Part shown: positions 7,278-17,600 of the stretch, piece after piece
Position numbering within the stretch: the first letter of the stretch is position 1
Layout of the letters: each line of letters begins with the position of its first letter
NCBI RefSeq assembly: GCF_000379805.1
Contig: NZ_KB903563.1
Location: 643-34,096 of the forward strand
Source of the DNA: Lewinella cohaerens DSM 23179
GTDB lineage: Bacteria > Bacteroidota > Bacteroidia > Chitinophagales > Saprospiraceae
Reading direction: 5' to 3'
DNA length: 33,454 bases
Program-made: the position numbers and the translations under genes
Notes under the pieces: generated by a model
What the model was told of the DNA's origin: nothing
What the model saw: the letters and a program-made list of their open reading frames with translations, nothing else
Database searches by the model: none

Positions 7278-9353
7278 CTAAACAGAAAAAGAAAAAGTAC
7301 TCCCATTCTTACCATCTGAAGCGACGTGAATACTACCGCCATAGCGCTCGACGATCGTCTTGCAAATCGATAGACCAAGGCCGGAAGATTGGGTGATAGA
7401 TTTGTTTTTGAGGGTTTTGAACGGCGTGAAAATACGTTCGAAGTACTCTTCTTCGATACCAATGCCATTGTCATTTACCTGGAAGAAGGTTTTCCCTTTG
7501 GTGCCAGTCGCAACGTGTACAGTGACCTCGGGGTGATCGGATTCGTTGTACTTAAAACCATTTTGAACCAGGTTTTGTAGCACCAGGATGAGCATTGGGC
7601 GGGTGAAGAATACCTTGTCTATTTGTTGAGGGTTATGGAAGGTCAGCTGACCGTTGGTTTCGAGGATAACTTGCTGAAGGTTACTTTCTACGGTTTGAAA
7701 AACCTCTTTCAATGCAACGGCTTCGTGTTCAAGTTCACCAAAAGAGATTTTTGTGAAAACTTGTAAAGAGTCTACGATTTCTTTTAATACCGCAGCATTG
7801 CTGGTGATGAAGTTGAGGAAATCGTTTTCTTCTTCGGTTGATTCTCGCTTGGCTATTCGCCGTTTTAATAATCCTGAAAAGCTGGTAATATTGCGGACAG
7901 GCTCTTTAAGGTCATGTGAGGTGATGTAGGCAAACTGCATCAGGGCATCATTGCTTTCCGTTAGAGATTTATTCAGTTTTTGTAATTTTCTCCTACTGCG
8001 GGCCTGTAAGAATAGCATTAATAAGGTTAGAAATATAAGGAGAGCCAGCGCAGAGGTGACAAGTGTGAATCGCTGTTTTGTTAAGGTTTGTTCGTGTTCA
8101 AGTGCCTGTTGGGTACGTTCTTGCTCAAAGCGACCTTCCAGGAGCTTAGCCATTAGTGAAATATTGGTTTTACTTTGGTCTAGTTCAGCTTGTTTTGTCC
8201 AACTTTTTCGCAGCAGTTCATAGGCTCTTTGATAGTCCCCTTGTTTTTGATAAAGAGCGGCCAGGGGCTCTTCTATTTCGTGATCAACCCTGGTTCCTAG
8301 TTTGAGGCCCAACTCTCCGTATTCAATAGCAATGACATTTTCATTTTTCAAGGAGTGAAGATTCATCATCCCTTGGTAGCAGTCCACGAGTTCTTTGTTC
8401 TCACCTTGCTCTTTACTAATTGCAATGCCTTTTTGCAGGTAGAAGTTGGCAGAATCCAACTGGTTTTGATTCATGTAATATTCGCCCATCAAGGAATAAA
8501 TATAACCAAAGGCAGTAGAAATACCTGTGGCATTATGCAGGGCAATAGCCTTTTTGCAATAGTACATTAGGCTAGTGTCGTCATCTAGCATTCCTGCACT
8601 AAATGCTAACCCATAGTAAGAGAATAGTTCGCCCATAGGGTCTTCTTCCTCAAGGGCTATTTTTAGATTTTCTACATTGAGGCTATAAGCTTTTTCAAAA
8701 TCATTGATGGCACCATAGATGATCCCCAGGTTGTTATTTATGCTGGTACGGGCTCTGGTCGTAATACCGTCTATTTTTTTTGCTTGCTGATAGTGAATGA
8801 GTGCCTCCATCATGTCTTGCTTCGCCTCAAATGCGTACACGCCTGCACGAAAATGATAATTAGCCATCGTAGGGCTAAGCGTATCTTCTCCAATCAATTC
8901 TCGGGCTTTTTGAAGTAAAGCGGGTGCTTCTTGCCAGTTGCGGGTACGTGCTCCGATACTGACTCTGTCTAAATAGAGGCTGGCCTTGTGTAGTGGCTGT
9001 GTAACGTATGCTAAGCCTTGTAAGTAAAGACTATCAGCTCGCTCATATTGACCCTGGATTTGATGGAACCTGGCAATTGCCTGAATAGCCTCAATAATGA
9101 GGGTTTCCTCTTTATTCTTTCTAGCAAAATGGAGCGCTTGTTGGCCGTAGTAATAGGCTGCAACCTGCTGATTGATAGCCTGTTGCTCTTTCATGAACTG
9201 TAAGGCCAGGTGATAATTTTCAGGGAAGGGTAATTGTTCATCAATGGGAATAATTCTCCCTCCATCCTCCTGTGGTACCAAGGTCTGTGTTGCAGCAGGT
9301 GATGCAATACAGATAAGAAAGGAAAGCAAAACAACTTTCGTTATTATTGACAT
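7278..9353 (-). CDS. TPR-containing membrane sensor histidine kinase
   Basis: The 691-residue protein has a signal peptide (VVLLSFLICIASPAATQ), then a periplasmic TPR region (about residues 40-400, repeated helix pairs such as RADSLYLQGLAY and FEKAYSLNVENLKIAL). A single membrane helix follows near residues 425-450 (LVTSALALLIFLTLLMLFLQ) and then a cytoplasmic kinase. His480 lies in the H-box YITSHDLKEPVRNI. The ATPase domain shows the N-box NLVQNGFKYN, the G1 box DNGIGIEEEYFERIFTPF and the G2 box SSGLGLSICKTIVERYGG, so it looks catalytically intact. No receiver domain or adjacent response regulator is present, making it an orphan kinase. It converges on the GGxGDG gene with an 17-base gap and diverges from the TonB receptor gene. 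Signal and partner are unknown; enzyme class is firm. Confidence 0.93.
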   Translation of the reverse strand: MSIITKVVLLSFLICIASPAATQTLVPQEDGGRIIPIDEQLPFPENYHLALQFMKEQQAINQQVAAYYYGQQALHFARKNKEETLIIEAIQAIARFHQIQGQYERADSLYLQGLAYVTQPLHKASLYLDRVSIGARTRNWQEAPALLQKARELIGEDTLSPTMANYHFRAGVYAFEAKQDMMEALIHYQQAKKIDGITTRARTSINNNLGIIYGAINDFEKAYSLNVENLKIALEEEDPMGELFSYYGLAFSAGMLDDDTSLMYYCKKAIALHNATGISTAFGYIYSLMGEYYMNQNQLDSANFYLQKGIAISKEQGENKELVDCYQGMMNLHSLKNENVIAIEYGELGLKLGTRVDHEIEEPLAALYQKQGDYQRAYELLRKSWTKQAELDQSKTNISLMAKLLEGRFEQERTQQALEHEQTLTKQRFTLVTSALALLIFLTLLMLFLQARSRRKLQKLNKSLTESNDALMQFAYITSHDLKEPVRNITSFSGLLKRRIAKRESTEEENDFLNFITSNAAVLKEIVDSLQVFTKISFGELEHEAVALKEVFQTVESNLQQVILETNGQLTFHNPQQIDKVFFTRPMLILVLQNLVQNGFKYNESDHPEVTVHVATGTKGKTFFQVNDNGIGIEEEYFERIFTPFKTLKNKSITQSSGLGLSICKTIVERYGGSIHVASDGKNGSTFSFSV

Positions 9354-9459
9354 TATTAAAGAATCAGCTGATAATGAGAGGGGGGAAGCGAACGCCTAAA
9401 AATAAGGGGAATTTAACGAAATACGCTGTATGCCTGAAAATAATAACATTTTAAAGATA

Positions 9460-9480
9460 TGTGTTGGTTAACATAACACA
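9460..9480. promoter_or_regulatory. 21-bp near-palindrome in divergent intergenic region (operator candidate)
   Basis: The arms TGTGTT (9460-9465) and AACACA (9475-9480) flank a central palindromic GTTAAC. It lies between the divergent histidine-kinase and TonB-receptor genes, about 107 bp from the kinase start and 154 bp from the receptor start, a position suited to control of either. No bound regulator is known. Confidence 0.35.
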
Positions 9481-9633
9481 TTCTTACCCATGTGAATACT
9501 TGTAGAAATATGCCATTCTGATTGACGAATATCGAAATTACTTTGTACCAAATATAAAATAACAATAGGGGGCTGAAGCAGATGTCTACATCATGCTTTT
9601 AGAGAACATTAGAAACAAAAACCATTACTATCT

Positions 9634-11988
9634 ATGTTACGCACCCTAAGTAACTGCCCCCAGTGGCGGACAGGATTCCTATTGCTGGTACTCAACTTTT
9701 TCACACTAATACTTTGGTCTCAAACGAATGGCCTAACACAGACCATCAAAGGAACTGTTCTTGATCAGGCTTCAGAAGAACCGGTTATCGCTGCCAATAT
9801 ACTCATCCTTAATGTTGAACCTTTGCTGGGAGCGGCGACCGAATTTGATGGCACTTTTCGTCTGGATGATGTGCCCGTTGGCCGCCATAGTATTCGCATC
9901 AGTTGCCTTGGATATGAAGATGCTTACATCCATGAGTTGGAAGTAGGGTCAGGTAAAGAAGTTGTGCTTACGCTGAAGCTAACGGAATCCCTTGTGACAA
10001 TGGACGAAGTAGTTGTAAAAGCCGAACGCCTCAACGGCACCCCTAATAACGAGATGGCTAGCGTAAGTTCACGTTCGTTCAGTGTGGAGCAAACCAAGCG
10101 CTACGCCGCAGCCGTTAATGACCCGGCCCGGATGGCACTTTCCTTTGCGGGCGTAAACACCAATGATGATGGTGGAAATGAGATTGTAATCCGTGGCAAC
10201 AGTCCCCGAGGTCTACTGTGGCGAATGGAAGGAGTAGAAATTCCAACGCCTAATCACTTTTCCGATCAGGGAGCTTCCGGCGGAGGTATCAGTGCACTAA
10301 GTGTAAATATGCTGGCCAATTCCGATTTTCTGGTCAGTGCTTTCCCTGCCGAATATGGCAATGCGATGTCTGGGGTCTTTGACCTAAAGCTGCGCACCGG
10401 TAACAATGAAAAGCGAGAATATGCCTTCCAGGCGGGTGTGCTTGGCCTGGATATCTCAGGCGAAGGCCCAATAGGTGAAGAAGGCGGTGCAAGCTATCTG
10501 GGCAATTATCGTTACTCAACCTTAGGCGTTCTGGGGCAACTGGGGATTCTTGATTTGGGGGGAGAAGAGTCTATTTTTCAGGATGCTTCTTTCAAGGTAC
10601 AAATACCTACTACAAAGGGTGGTTACTGGTCGGTATGGGGCTTAGGCGGACTGAGTAACAGCACCTTCAAGGATAGCCTGGAGCAGTATGATTATCACTC
10701 GGACCGTGGGGTGATTGGTGTCAATAATCGGCGTTATTTGGCGAAGAACGATTATTTAGAAACTATTGTCAGCTATTCCGTTGATCGGGTTTCTGATGAG
10801 GAAGTTTATGTCGTTGATAACTTTGTTGGAACCGAAGAATTTACCACCCATGCGTTGCGAGTGAGTATGCTTTATAATCGTAAAATCAACGCGCGGAGTA
10901 CTTTCCGGATGGGAGCGATAGGGAGCCGCCTGTCGTACACTTTTGCGGAATGGGAAGAGTTTAATAGCCCCCGTGTGACGCTCATTAATGAAGAGGGTGC
11001 TACGGCCAATGTACAAGCTTACGCTCAAGTAAAACACCGTGCAGGTACGACCTTGCACCTAAACGCTGGCCTTCATGCAACCTATTTGGGTCTTGGTGGG
11101 CAAATGGCTATTGAGCCGCGAGTTGGCATGCGCTGGAACCTACGCCCAGGGCACGTATTGAGTGCGGGAGCTGGCTTGCATTCTCGCCGCGACCCACTGC
11201 CTGTTTATTTTGCTCAGGTGCAAACCGGAGCCGATACTTATTCTCAACCCAATAAGGAATTGGCTTTACCTAAAGCACTGCATGGTGTACTGGGTTACGA
11301 ATGGCGTTTTCACCCACAATGGCGCGTGCAGACGGAGGTTTATTACCAGGATTTGTACGATGTAGCCATCGCCAGTCCCCATGAACAGGGGGCGTATGGA
11401 AGAGTGGCTTCTGCGATCAATTTTGATAGTGGGTACGTGACCGACTCACTTTTTGCGGATGGTACTGGTCGTAATTTTGGTTTGGAAACTACGATAGAGA
11501 AATTCTTTACGAATGGTTGGTACGCGCTGGCGACGATCTCCCTCTACGAATCGCTGTACACAGCCCGCGATGGTGTGGAGCGAAATACCCGCTACGCTAG
11601 TGGCTACGTAGGTAATATGCTGATTGGTAAAGAATGGAGTGTGGGCAAGAATAAAACGAACCTCTTAGGAGCCAATATTCGGACAAATGTAGCCGGAGGA
11701 AACCGTTCTACGCCTATTGACTTGGAAGCGTCTCGGGCTGCCGGGTATACCGTTAGTGATTACAGTAGAGCCTGGGAAGATCAAGTAGCGCCTTACTTCC
11801 GTAGTGACGTGCGTATCTCCTACCGGAAAAACCGTGCAAAGACCTCTTCTATCATTTCGCTTGATATTCAAAACGTGACCAACCGGGAGAACATCTACGG
11901 TCGTTACTACTCGGCGGGCAGTGATAAAATCGTAGAAGAAACCCAGCTGGGGCTGATTCCCGTTTTGAATTATAGACTGGAGTTTTAA
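9634..11988 (+). CDS. TonB-dependent receptor with carboxypeptidase-regulatory-like domain
   Basis: The 784-residue outer-membrane transporter starts with a signal segment (FLLLVLNFFTLILWSQ). A CarboxypepD_reg-like beta-sandwich follows (about residues 37-125: IKGTVLDQASEEPVIAANIL, FDGTFRLDDVPVGRHSIRIS). The plug domain contains NEIVIRGNSPRGLLWRMEGV and ISALSVNMLANSDFL. The long strand-rich barrel ends NYRLEF, with the terminal Phe usual for barrels. This is the common Bacteroidota architecture for energy-coupled uptake of a large or scarce ligand. No SusD-like lipoprotein or enzyme gene is adjacent, so it is not a classic polysaccharide locus, and the ligand is unknown. The gene has its own strong terminator downstream. 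Class is firm, substrate is not inferable. Confidence 0.94.
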   Translation: MLRTLSNCPQWRTGFLLLVLNFFTLILWSQTNGLTQTIKGTVLDQASEEPVIAANILILNVEPLLGAATEFDGTFRLDDVPVGRHSIRISCLGYEDAYIHELEVGSGKEVVLTLKLTESLVTMDEVVVKAERLNGTPNNEMASVSSRSFSVEQTKRYAAAVNDPARMALSFAGVNTNDDGGNEIVIRGNSPRGLLWRMEGVEIPTPNHFSDQGASGGGISALSVNMLANSDFLVSAFPAEYGNAMSGVFDLKLRTGNNEKREYAFQAGVLGLDISGEGPIGEEGGASYLGNYRYSTLGVLGQLGILDLGGEESIFQDASFKVQIPTTKGGYWSVWGLGGLSNSTFKDSLEQYDYHSDRGVIGVNNRRYLAKNDYLETIVSYSVDRVSDEEVYVVDNFVGTEEFTTHALRVSMLYNRKINARSTFRMGAIGSRLSYTFAEWEEFNSPRVTLINEEGATANVQAYAQVKHRAGTTLHLNAGLHATYLGLGGQMAIEPRVGMRWNLRPGHVLSAGAGLHSRRDPLPVYFAQVQTGADTYSQPNKELALPKALHGVLGYEWRFHPQWRVQTEVYYQDLYDVAIASPHEQGAYGRVASAINFDSGYVTDSLFADGTGRNFGLETTIEKFFTNGWYALATISLYESLYTARDGVERNTRYASGYVGNMLIGKEWSVGKNKTNLLGANIRTNVAGGNRSTPIDLEASRAAGYTVSDYSRAWEDQVAPYFRSDVRISYRKNRAKTSSIISLDIQNVTNRENIYGRYYSAGSDKIVEETQLGLIPVLNYRLEF

Positions 11989-12011
11989 GGGTAAATAATG
12001 AGTTCTAAATT

Positions 12012-12056
12012 GGCCGTTACAGGATACTTGTTGTCTTGTAACGGTCGTTTTTTTTT
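12012..12056 (+). terminator. Rho-independent terminator after TonB receptor gene
   Basis: GGCCGTTACA (12012-12021) pairs with TGTAACGGTC (12037-12046), including one G-T pair, and is followed by a run of nine T starting at 12048. It lies 24 bases after the receptor stop codon, so the next gene probably needs its own promoter or receives only read-through. Confidence 0.88.
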
Positions 12057-12063
12057 ATAAAAA

Positions 12064-14127
12064 TTGCATATATTAGAAAATGTAAACCCCGAACCAATAA
12101 TCACGCTATTGAGAACTTGTATCCTACTTCTATTTTTTACGCTAGTTACGCTAACCAATCCTCAAAAGGTAAGGGCGATGGCGAGCCAACAACCCACCGA
12201 TATGGAAGGGGTAGAATTGCCAGGAAATATTTTCTTGGAAAAGGCTGTACCAAAAGCAGAAGCGATTGCGGGAGCAATGGCTGATTTTGAAGAGGGTTCA
12301 GCAAATTCACCTGTGGCTGTATTGCGTCAGAAAGAAGGTCAGTTGTTACTACAGGAGGGTTTGGTGGAAGAAGCGAAAGAAGCATATACCGCCGGCTTGA
12401 AATTGGACGGAGAGGCTGCAATAAAGGTGAAATTGTTGGCGGGCCTGGCAAGCTGTTTTGATTTGTCAGGAGAGAATGATCAGGCTGAGAATTACTTTAC
12501 GCAAGCATTAATAACTTGCAGAGAGGGCCAGTTTCCGATAGGCTTGACCTGGATTGTTTTTCATGGTGGAGCTGATTTTGTTTCGCCAGGTACCTTATCT
12601 AAAGAAGAAGCGGAAGTACTCAAAGGTTTTGCACGGAAATTTCTTTACAGCCAACCCCAACAGTCGCTGGCAGCAAGCAAATGGTTGATAAACTACAGCG
12701 GGGAGAATAAGGAATGTGTCGTTGAAGGGCATATTTCCGCCGGGTTGGTGTACCGGGATTGGGGGCAATTTGATCGCGCGCTGGATCACTTTTATTTAGC
12801 GCAGGAACAAGGAGAACAGCATGGCTTTGGGAGTAAGTCCAAGTATTGGGCATTGCTCAATATTGCAGCGGTACATGACATGCATGGACAGCGCCAGGAT
12901 TTTTACGACATCATCGAAGAGGTCATCAAGAACGCGGGAGAAGATCAAGACGATTGGGCCTTGGCTTATGCACTAAAAGACCTGGGGATTCATTATCAGG
13001 AAAATGAGAACTTTGAACAAGCGGAACACTATCTGAAAAGAAGTATTCCCATCATGAAAAAACTTAATGACCAAAGAGGATTGGGGGTTTGTTATTCAAA
13101 TTTAGGTTATGTCTATGTCGAACAAAAGCAATATGAATTAGCTAAAAAGAACCTGGATGATGCGCTTGTTATTCTTCAGGCCACAAACTACGACCAACTC
13201 TACGCTTCTTCTCTTTTAGTGAAGAGTAACCTTTATGGGAAGTTAGGGGAGTGGGAAGAGTCGAAAAGACTGGCTTTGGAGGGGCTGTCCATTGCCAGAA
13301 GAATCAACGCGTCCTATTTTGTGCTAGATGCTTTCCAACTATTGATGGAATACTATATGGAGCAAGGGAACCTGGAGATGATAGAAAACTACGTCGATAG
13401 TTTGTTGTCAACAAAGGATGAATATGCACAACAAGAGCGGCTATATGAATCAGAAAAATTGAAGGTTCGTTACGACATTGAAAAGAAAGAAGAGCAATTG
13501 GCCATTCAAAAAGAGTTGAATACGTCTTTAAATGCCAAAAATTTATTACAAAAACGACAGCGCAATACGCTATTGTTTATTCTCTTTCTTGGTCTTGTCG
13601 TCGTACTCTTGTTTTATAACCGTTACCAATTGCAGCAAAGTTTGGACGAGGAAGGTGAGAAAAGAAACGCTTTGGAAAAGCAACGTCTGGAAGAAAAAGT
13701 AAACCATAAACAACGAGAGCTGGCTTCGTTGACCTTACAAATGGTACAAAAAAATGACTTGCTTCAGCAGCTGGAGGAAAGTTTGAAGAATATAAAAAAG
13801 AACGACCCCGGTTTTCAAAAAGAGATGGTCAACCTTAAGAAAATGATCCAGACTCACCAAAGCCTGGACGAAGATTGGTCAGATTTTAAAACCCACTTTG
13901 AGGGAGTCCATCCTGGTTTTTTTGATCGACTACGTACCCAAATTGACAAGCTTTCTCCGCAGGACGAAAGGCATTGCAGCTATCTGAAAATGGGTTTATC
14001 GACCAAAGAAATTGCCCGCCTGATGAATATTAGTCCTACCAGTGTACAGATGGCGAGGTATCGTTTGAAAAAGAAACTGCAATTAGGAAAGGACGATGAT
14101 ATCTATCAGTATATCAATGATTTGTAG
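12064..14127 (+). CDS. TPR protein with C-terminal LuxR-type helix-turn-helix
   Basis: The frame opens at TTG (12064). A second in-frame TTG at 12109 would give a cleaner signal peptide (RTCILLLFFTLVTLT), so the start is uncertain. After export comes a periplasmic TPR region (to about residue 460; for example NFEQAEHYLKRSIPIMKK, YVEQKQYELAKKNLDDAL). A membrane helix lies near residue 500 (LLFILFLGLVVVLLFYNRY), followed by a coiled coil (EKQRLEEKVNHKQRELASL) and a C-terminal HTH (LSPQDERHCSYLKMGLSTKE, IARLMNISPTSVQMARYRLKKKL) of LuxR/sigma-region-4 type. The protein therefore appears to be a membrane-anchored one-component regulator sensing the periplasm and binding DNA in the cytoplasm, an architecture frequent in Bacteroidota. 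It follows the TonB receptor beyond a terminator and might control it. Target genes are unknown. Confidence 0.87.
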   Translation: MHILENVNPEPIITLLRTCILLLFFTLVTLTNPQKVRAMASQQPTDMEGVELPGNIFLEKAVPKAEAIAGAMADFEEGSANSPVAVLRQKEGQLLLQEGLVEEAKEAYTAGLKLDGEAAIKVKLLAGLASCFDLSGENDQAENYFTQALITCREGQFPIGLTWIVFHGGADFVSPGTLSKEEAEVLKGFARKFLYSQPQQSLAASKWLINYSGENKECVVEGHISAGLVYRDWGQFDRALDHFYLAQEQGEQHGFGSKSKYWALLNIAAVHDMHGQRQDFYDIIEEVIKNAGEDQDDWALAYALKDLGIHYQENENFEQAEHYLKRSIPIMKKLNDQRGLGVCYSNLGYVYVEQKQYELAKKNLDDALVILQATNYDQLYASSLLVKSNLYGKLGEWEESKRLALEGLSIARRINASYFVLDAFQLLMEYYMEQGNLEMIENYVDSLLSTKDEYAQQERLYESEKLKVRYDIEKKEEQLAIQKELNTSLNAKNLLQKRQRNTLLFILFLGLVVVLLFYNRYQLQQSLDEEGEKRNALEKQRLEEKVNHKQRELASLTLQMVQKNDLLQQLEESLKNIKKNDPGFQKEMVNLKKMIQTHQSLDEDWSDFKTHFEGVHPGFFDRLRTQIDKLSPQDERHCSYLKMGLSTKEIARLMNISPTSVQMARYRLKKKLQLGKDDDIYQYINDL

Positions 14128-14648
14128 TTAGAATAGAATTATTAATTATAAGTAAGTATAAGATTTGTAGAAGCTACTTGCCTCCGGCTGTAGGAGGTTT
14201 GTAGGAGCTTGTTATTGCTAGAATTGAGGATTTTAGCCTTTATTTGTTTATCAAACAACGACTTACCAGAGCAATACAAGGGGGAATTTAATGGAAGGGC
14301 AGTAATACCATGCTTACCATCACAATTCCATGTTATTTTAAACCCGGTAGATTTTTAATCTGCCGGGTTTTTTTCTTGTAGTAATACGTTTTTGGGGCGA
14401 GAAAAAGCTTAGAAGTTTTTTGCGCTAAGGCAATGTGCATCTCATTATTTGTAGGAAGAGGACAAATAAAATTATAGAATTCGTTTCAAGGAAGTCAAAT
14501 GGGGGAGATTTGAGGCATTGAAGTTGTTTGAAAATATTATAAAGATGGTTTGATATACTTCTTCCTTGTATTTTTAATACATTGGGGAATTTGTGTGAAA
14601 CCGTATCGTAGATTTACACAATCGATTAAATAGTCTGTTATCAAACCT
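14128..14648. other. Intergenic region with a hairpin and distal terminator
   Basis: There is no coding gene. An imperfect stem-loop at 14171-14210 (AAGCT..CCTCC loop GGAGG..AGCTT) is followed 130 bases later by a strong terminator at 14341-14374. The distance from the preceding stop (about 210 bases) leaves room for a long 3' UTR or a small RNA. The last 270 bases are AT-rich leader of the hybrid regulator gene, with no clear promoter boxes. Confidence 0.5.
14341..14374 (+). terminator. Rho-independent terminator
   Basis: AACCCGGTAGAT (14341-14352) and ATCTGCCGGGTT (14358-14369) form a stem with one central T-G pair and a five-base loop, followed by further Ts to 14374. It insulates the large downstream regulator gene from the region before it. 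Confidence 0.88.
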
Positions 14649-17600
14649 ATGTCTTATTTGCCTCGGATCAAGCCTGTTGTAATGGCTTGTCTTCTCGTTT
14701 TCTTCTGTTGCCTTTCTATGGATGGTCAGTCGGTTGAGCGTCGATATGTTGACGGAGATTACATTTTGGAAATAAGTCTTTGGACCAAGGAGGATGGTTT
14801 GCCTTCGTGGCATATTTTCGATATCATTGAAGACAAAAAAGGGGTCCTTTGGTTAGCAACCAATGTAGGGCTTGTTCGTTTCGACGGAAACTCGTTTACT
14901 ACTTACAATGGAGAGGAACATGGCCTGTCTAGTAATAGAATAGGGCGAATAGCAGAAGATGTCAATGGTAATATATGGCTTTTTTGTTCACAGGGAGACG
15001 ATCGGGTTTTTGATGTGTTTGATCCTATAGAAGAATCTGCTATTCCTTTGCAGTCCTATATCAACGAAGAGCTGCCCTTGTCCTCTTACAGTCACTATGG
15101 TTTTTTTCGACAGCAAGATACGATATGGCTATTGGATCCTGTAAGTGGTAAAGGCGGCCGCTATCAGGGTGAATGGGAGTGGCTCTTGAATGATACCTCT
15201 ACATCTAGAGTATTGGGGATAATGGGGAAAACGGAAGATTTTCCATATTACTATCCTCGTAAAGATGGCTTGTTTTGGGTTTGGAAGACCAAAGAAGGGA
15301 AGCTGGGCCTGTATGTTATTGATCGTAATGGCAAAGAGTTATCTAACCTTAATTTTGGCCACAATATTAGCCGGTTTTCCACAGTGGATGAAGATCTGAA
15401 TCTCTATTATTGGTCTCAACCCCAATACCTTGGTGATTTAGATACGTTGTTTTCTTTTGGAGACAATAGCATTCGCACCTATCCTTACGGTAGTTATCCT
15501 AGTATATCATGGGGGAATTCGGCCTACCATAACCATAGTAGATTTTTGAAAATTAATAAAGATGGCTTTGGTTTTGCAGCTAACAATGCCACTAGCTTCT
15601 TTTTTAAGGAAGATGAAATCTTGTTTGAAAACTTGGGCAGTTTATTGGCTAAAGATTTTCAGGCTAGAATTAATGAGATTATCGTTTTGATTGATAATGA
15701 ATCTTTCTGGTTTAATTCTCCGGAAGGGCTTTTTCGGATGAGAGTAAAGAAGAGTTTATTCACGACCTATACCCATCAGGATGATATCATTACGAGCGTA
15801 CGAGGGATGGTTGGTATTGGTGATAGCCTGCTAATGGTCAACACGTACGCAGGGATGTTTCAGGTAGATTTACATGAAAAATACTTTTCTTCTTTACCCA
15901 TTGCAAATGGGTATAATAATATGGGGTTACTTAAAGAGGAGAATCAGGTATGGGTGAGTAAATCATCTGATGACCTTATGCTTTACAATCTTATAGACAG
16001 AAATTACAAAACGTACCCTTTTCGGTTTTATAATGGAGAGTATAATGGTTATAGTTTACATCGATTAAATGACACTGCCTTATGGATTGCGAGTCATTTA
16101 GGAGTTTTAGCATTCAATGAAAAATCAGGGTCTATTCAGCCTCAACTTATGCAAGATACGAGTGCATATTTTTGGCATACAAATAATCAAGGCCTCTGGT
16201 TAGGATGTCAATACGGTTTGTTCTTATTTAATGAAGAGGGACAGCGAAAGAAACATTTCCCAGTCCTTGAAGATGATAAAACGGAATTGAGGGTCTACTT
16301 TATTCATGAAGATGAAGATGGGGTCTTTTGGTTAGGAACGAATCAAGGCTTGGTCTGTTGGAATCAAGAAGATGAAACTTATCGAAAGTATACAGTAGAG
16401 GATGGTCTTTCTGATAATAAAATTCATGCAATTTACGAAGATAGCTATGGGCACCTGTGGTTACCTAGTAATTATGGTCTGATGCGTTTTCGAAAGTCTG
16501 ATGGTTATGTCACGACCTATTTAGAAAAAGATGGTTTACCAAGTAATGAGTTTAATTTTTTAGCTTATTTTCAGAGAGAAGACGGGCTACTTTTTTTGGG
16601 AGGGGTAAATGGAATAGTTTCTTTTTATCCAGATAGTATTGGGGCGCAAGCGCAAGCTAAGCTCCATTTACAAATGGCAAAAGTCGTGGTATATGACCGC
16701 AAAACAGAAGCGGTTATTAACAAAACAAGGCAGGGTATAGAAAGAGGGCTAGTAGAAATAAGGCCTTCTCAAAATCGTTTAGAAATAAGTTTGGTGCCCC
16801 ATTATTTTATTGATAGTGAGGTTGTTTACGAATGGCGCTTCCCGTGGGAAAGCGAGCAATGGAAGGTTTTTTCAGGGGCTATTTTGTCGCTAATTAACCC
16901 TAATTATGGTACCTACCCTGTAGAGTTTCGCGCGTACCCTGTCGGTAATAAAAAATTGCAAAGTAAAATTCTAAGCCTCCAACTTAAGGTACTAAAACCT
17001 ATCTACTTAAGATGGTGGTTTTTTGCCTTATTGGCATTGACAGTTGGGGGTGGTTTTTATGGCTATTTTAGGTTGCGACAATTACAGTTAAAGCTCCATA
17101 ATGAGGAGCTTGAACAAGAGGTGAATGATCGCACACTGGAACTACAGGAAAAGCTCGAAACCATTGATCTACAGGCAAAGGAATTACGCCAGCTTGATGA
17201 AATGAAATCTCGTTTTTTTATCAATATCAGCCACGAATTACGTACCCCACTTAGTATGATTTTGGGCCCTGTAATAGCCCTTAGTAAAGAGCAATTTTCA
17301 ACTGAGCATATGTCCCAGTTGCAACGAATAAAACGGAGCACAAAGCAGCTTCGGCAGATGATCGAAGAGATTCTGGATCTCGCTCGCCTGGAAGCAGGTA
17401 AGCTTGAATTGAGAGAAGAAGTTGTCGTTTTTTCGCCCTTCATAAAAAGGGTCTTTAATGCTTTTCATTCATTAGCAGTATCTAGGAATATTAATTATAA
17501 GTTGGTGTTAGATGCACCAGTTGATTTACGATTAATGCTCGATACTCAAAAGGTAGAACGCATACTGAATAACCTGATCTCCAATGCCCTTAAATTTACG

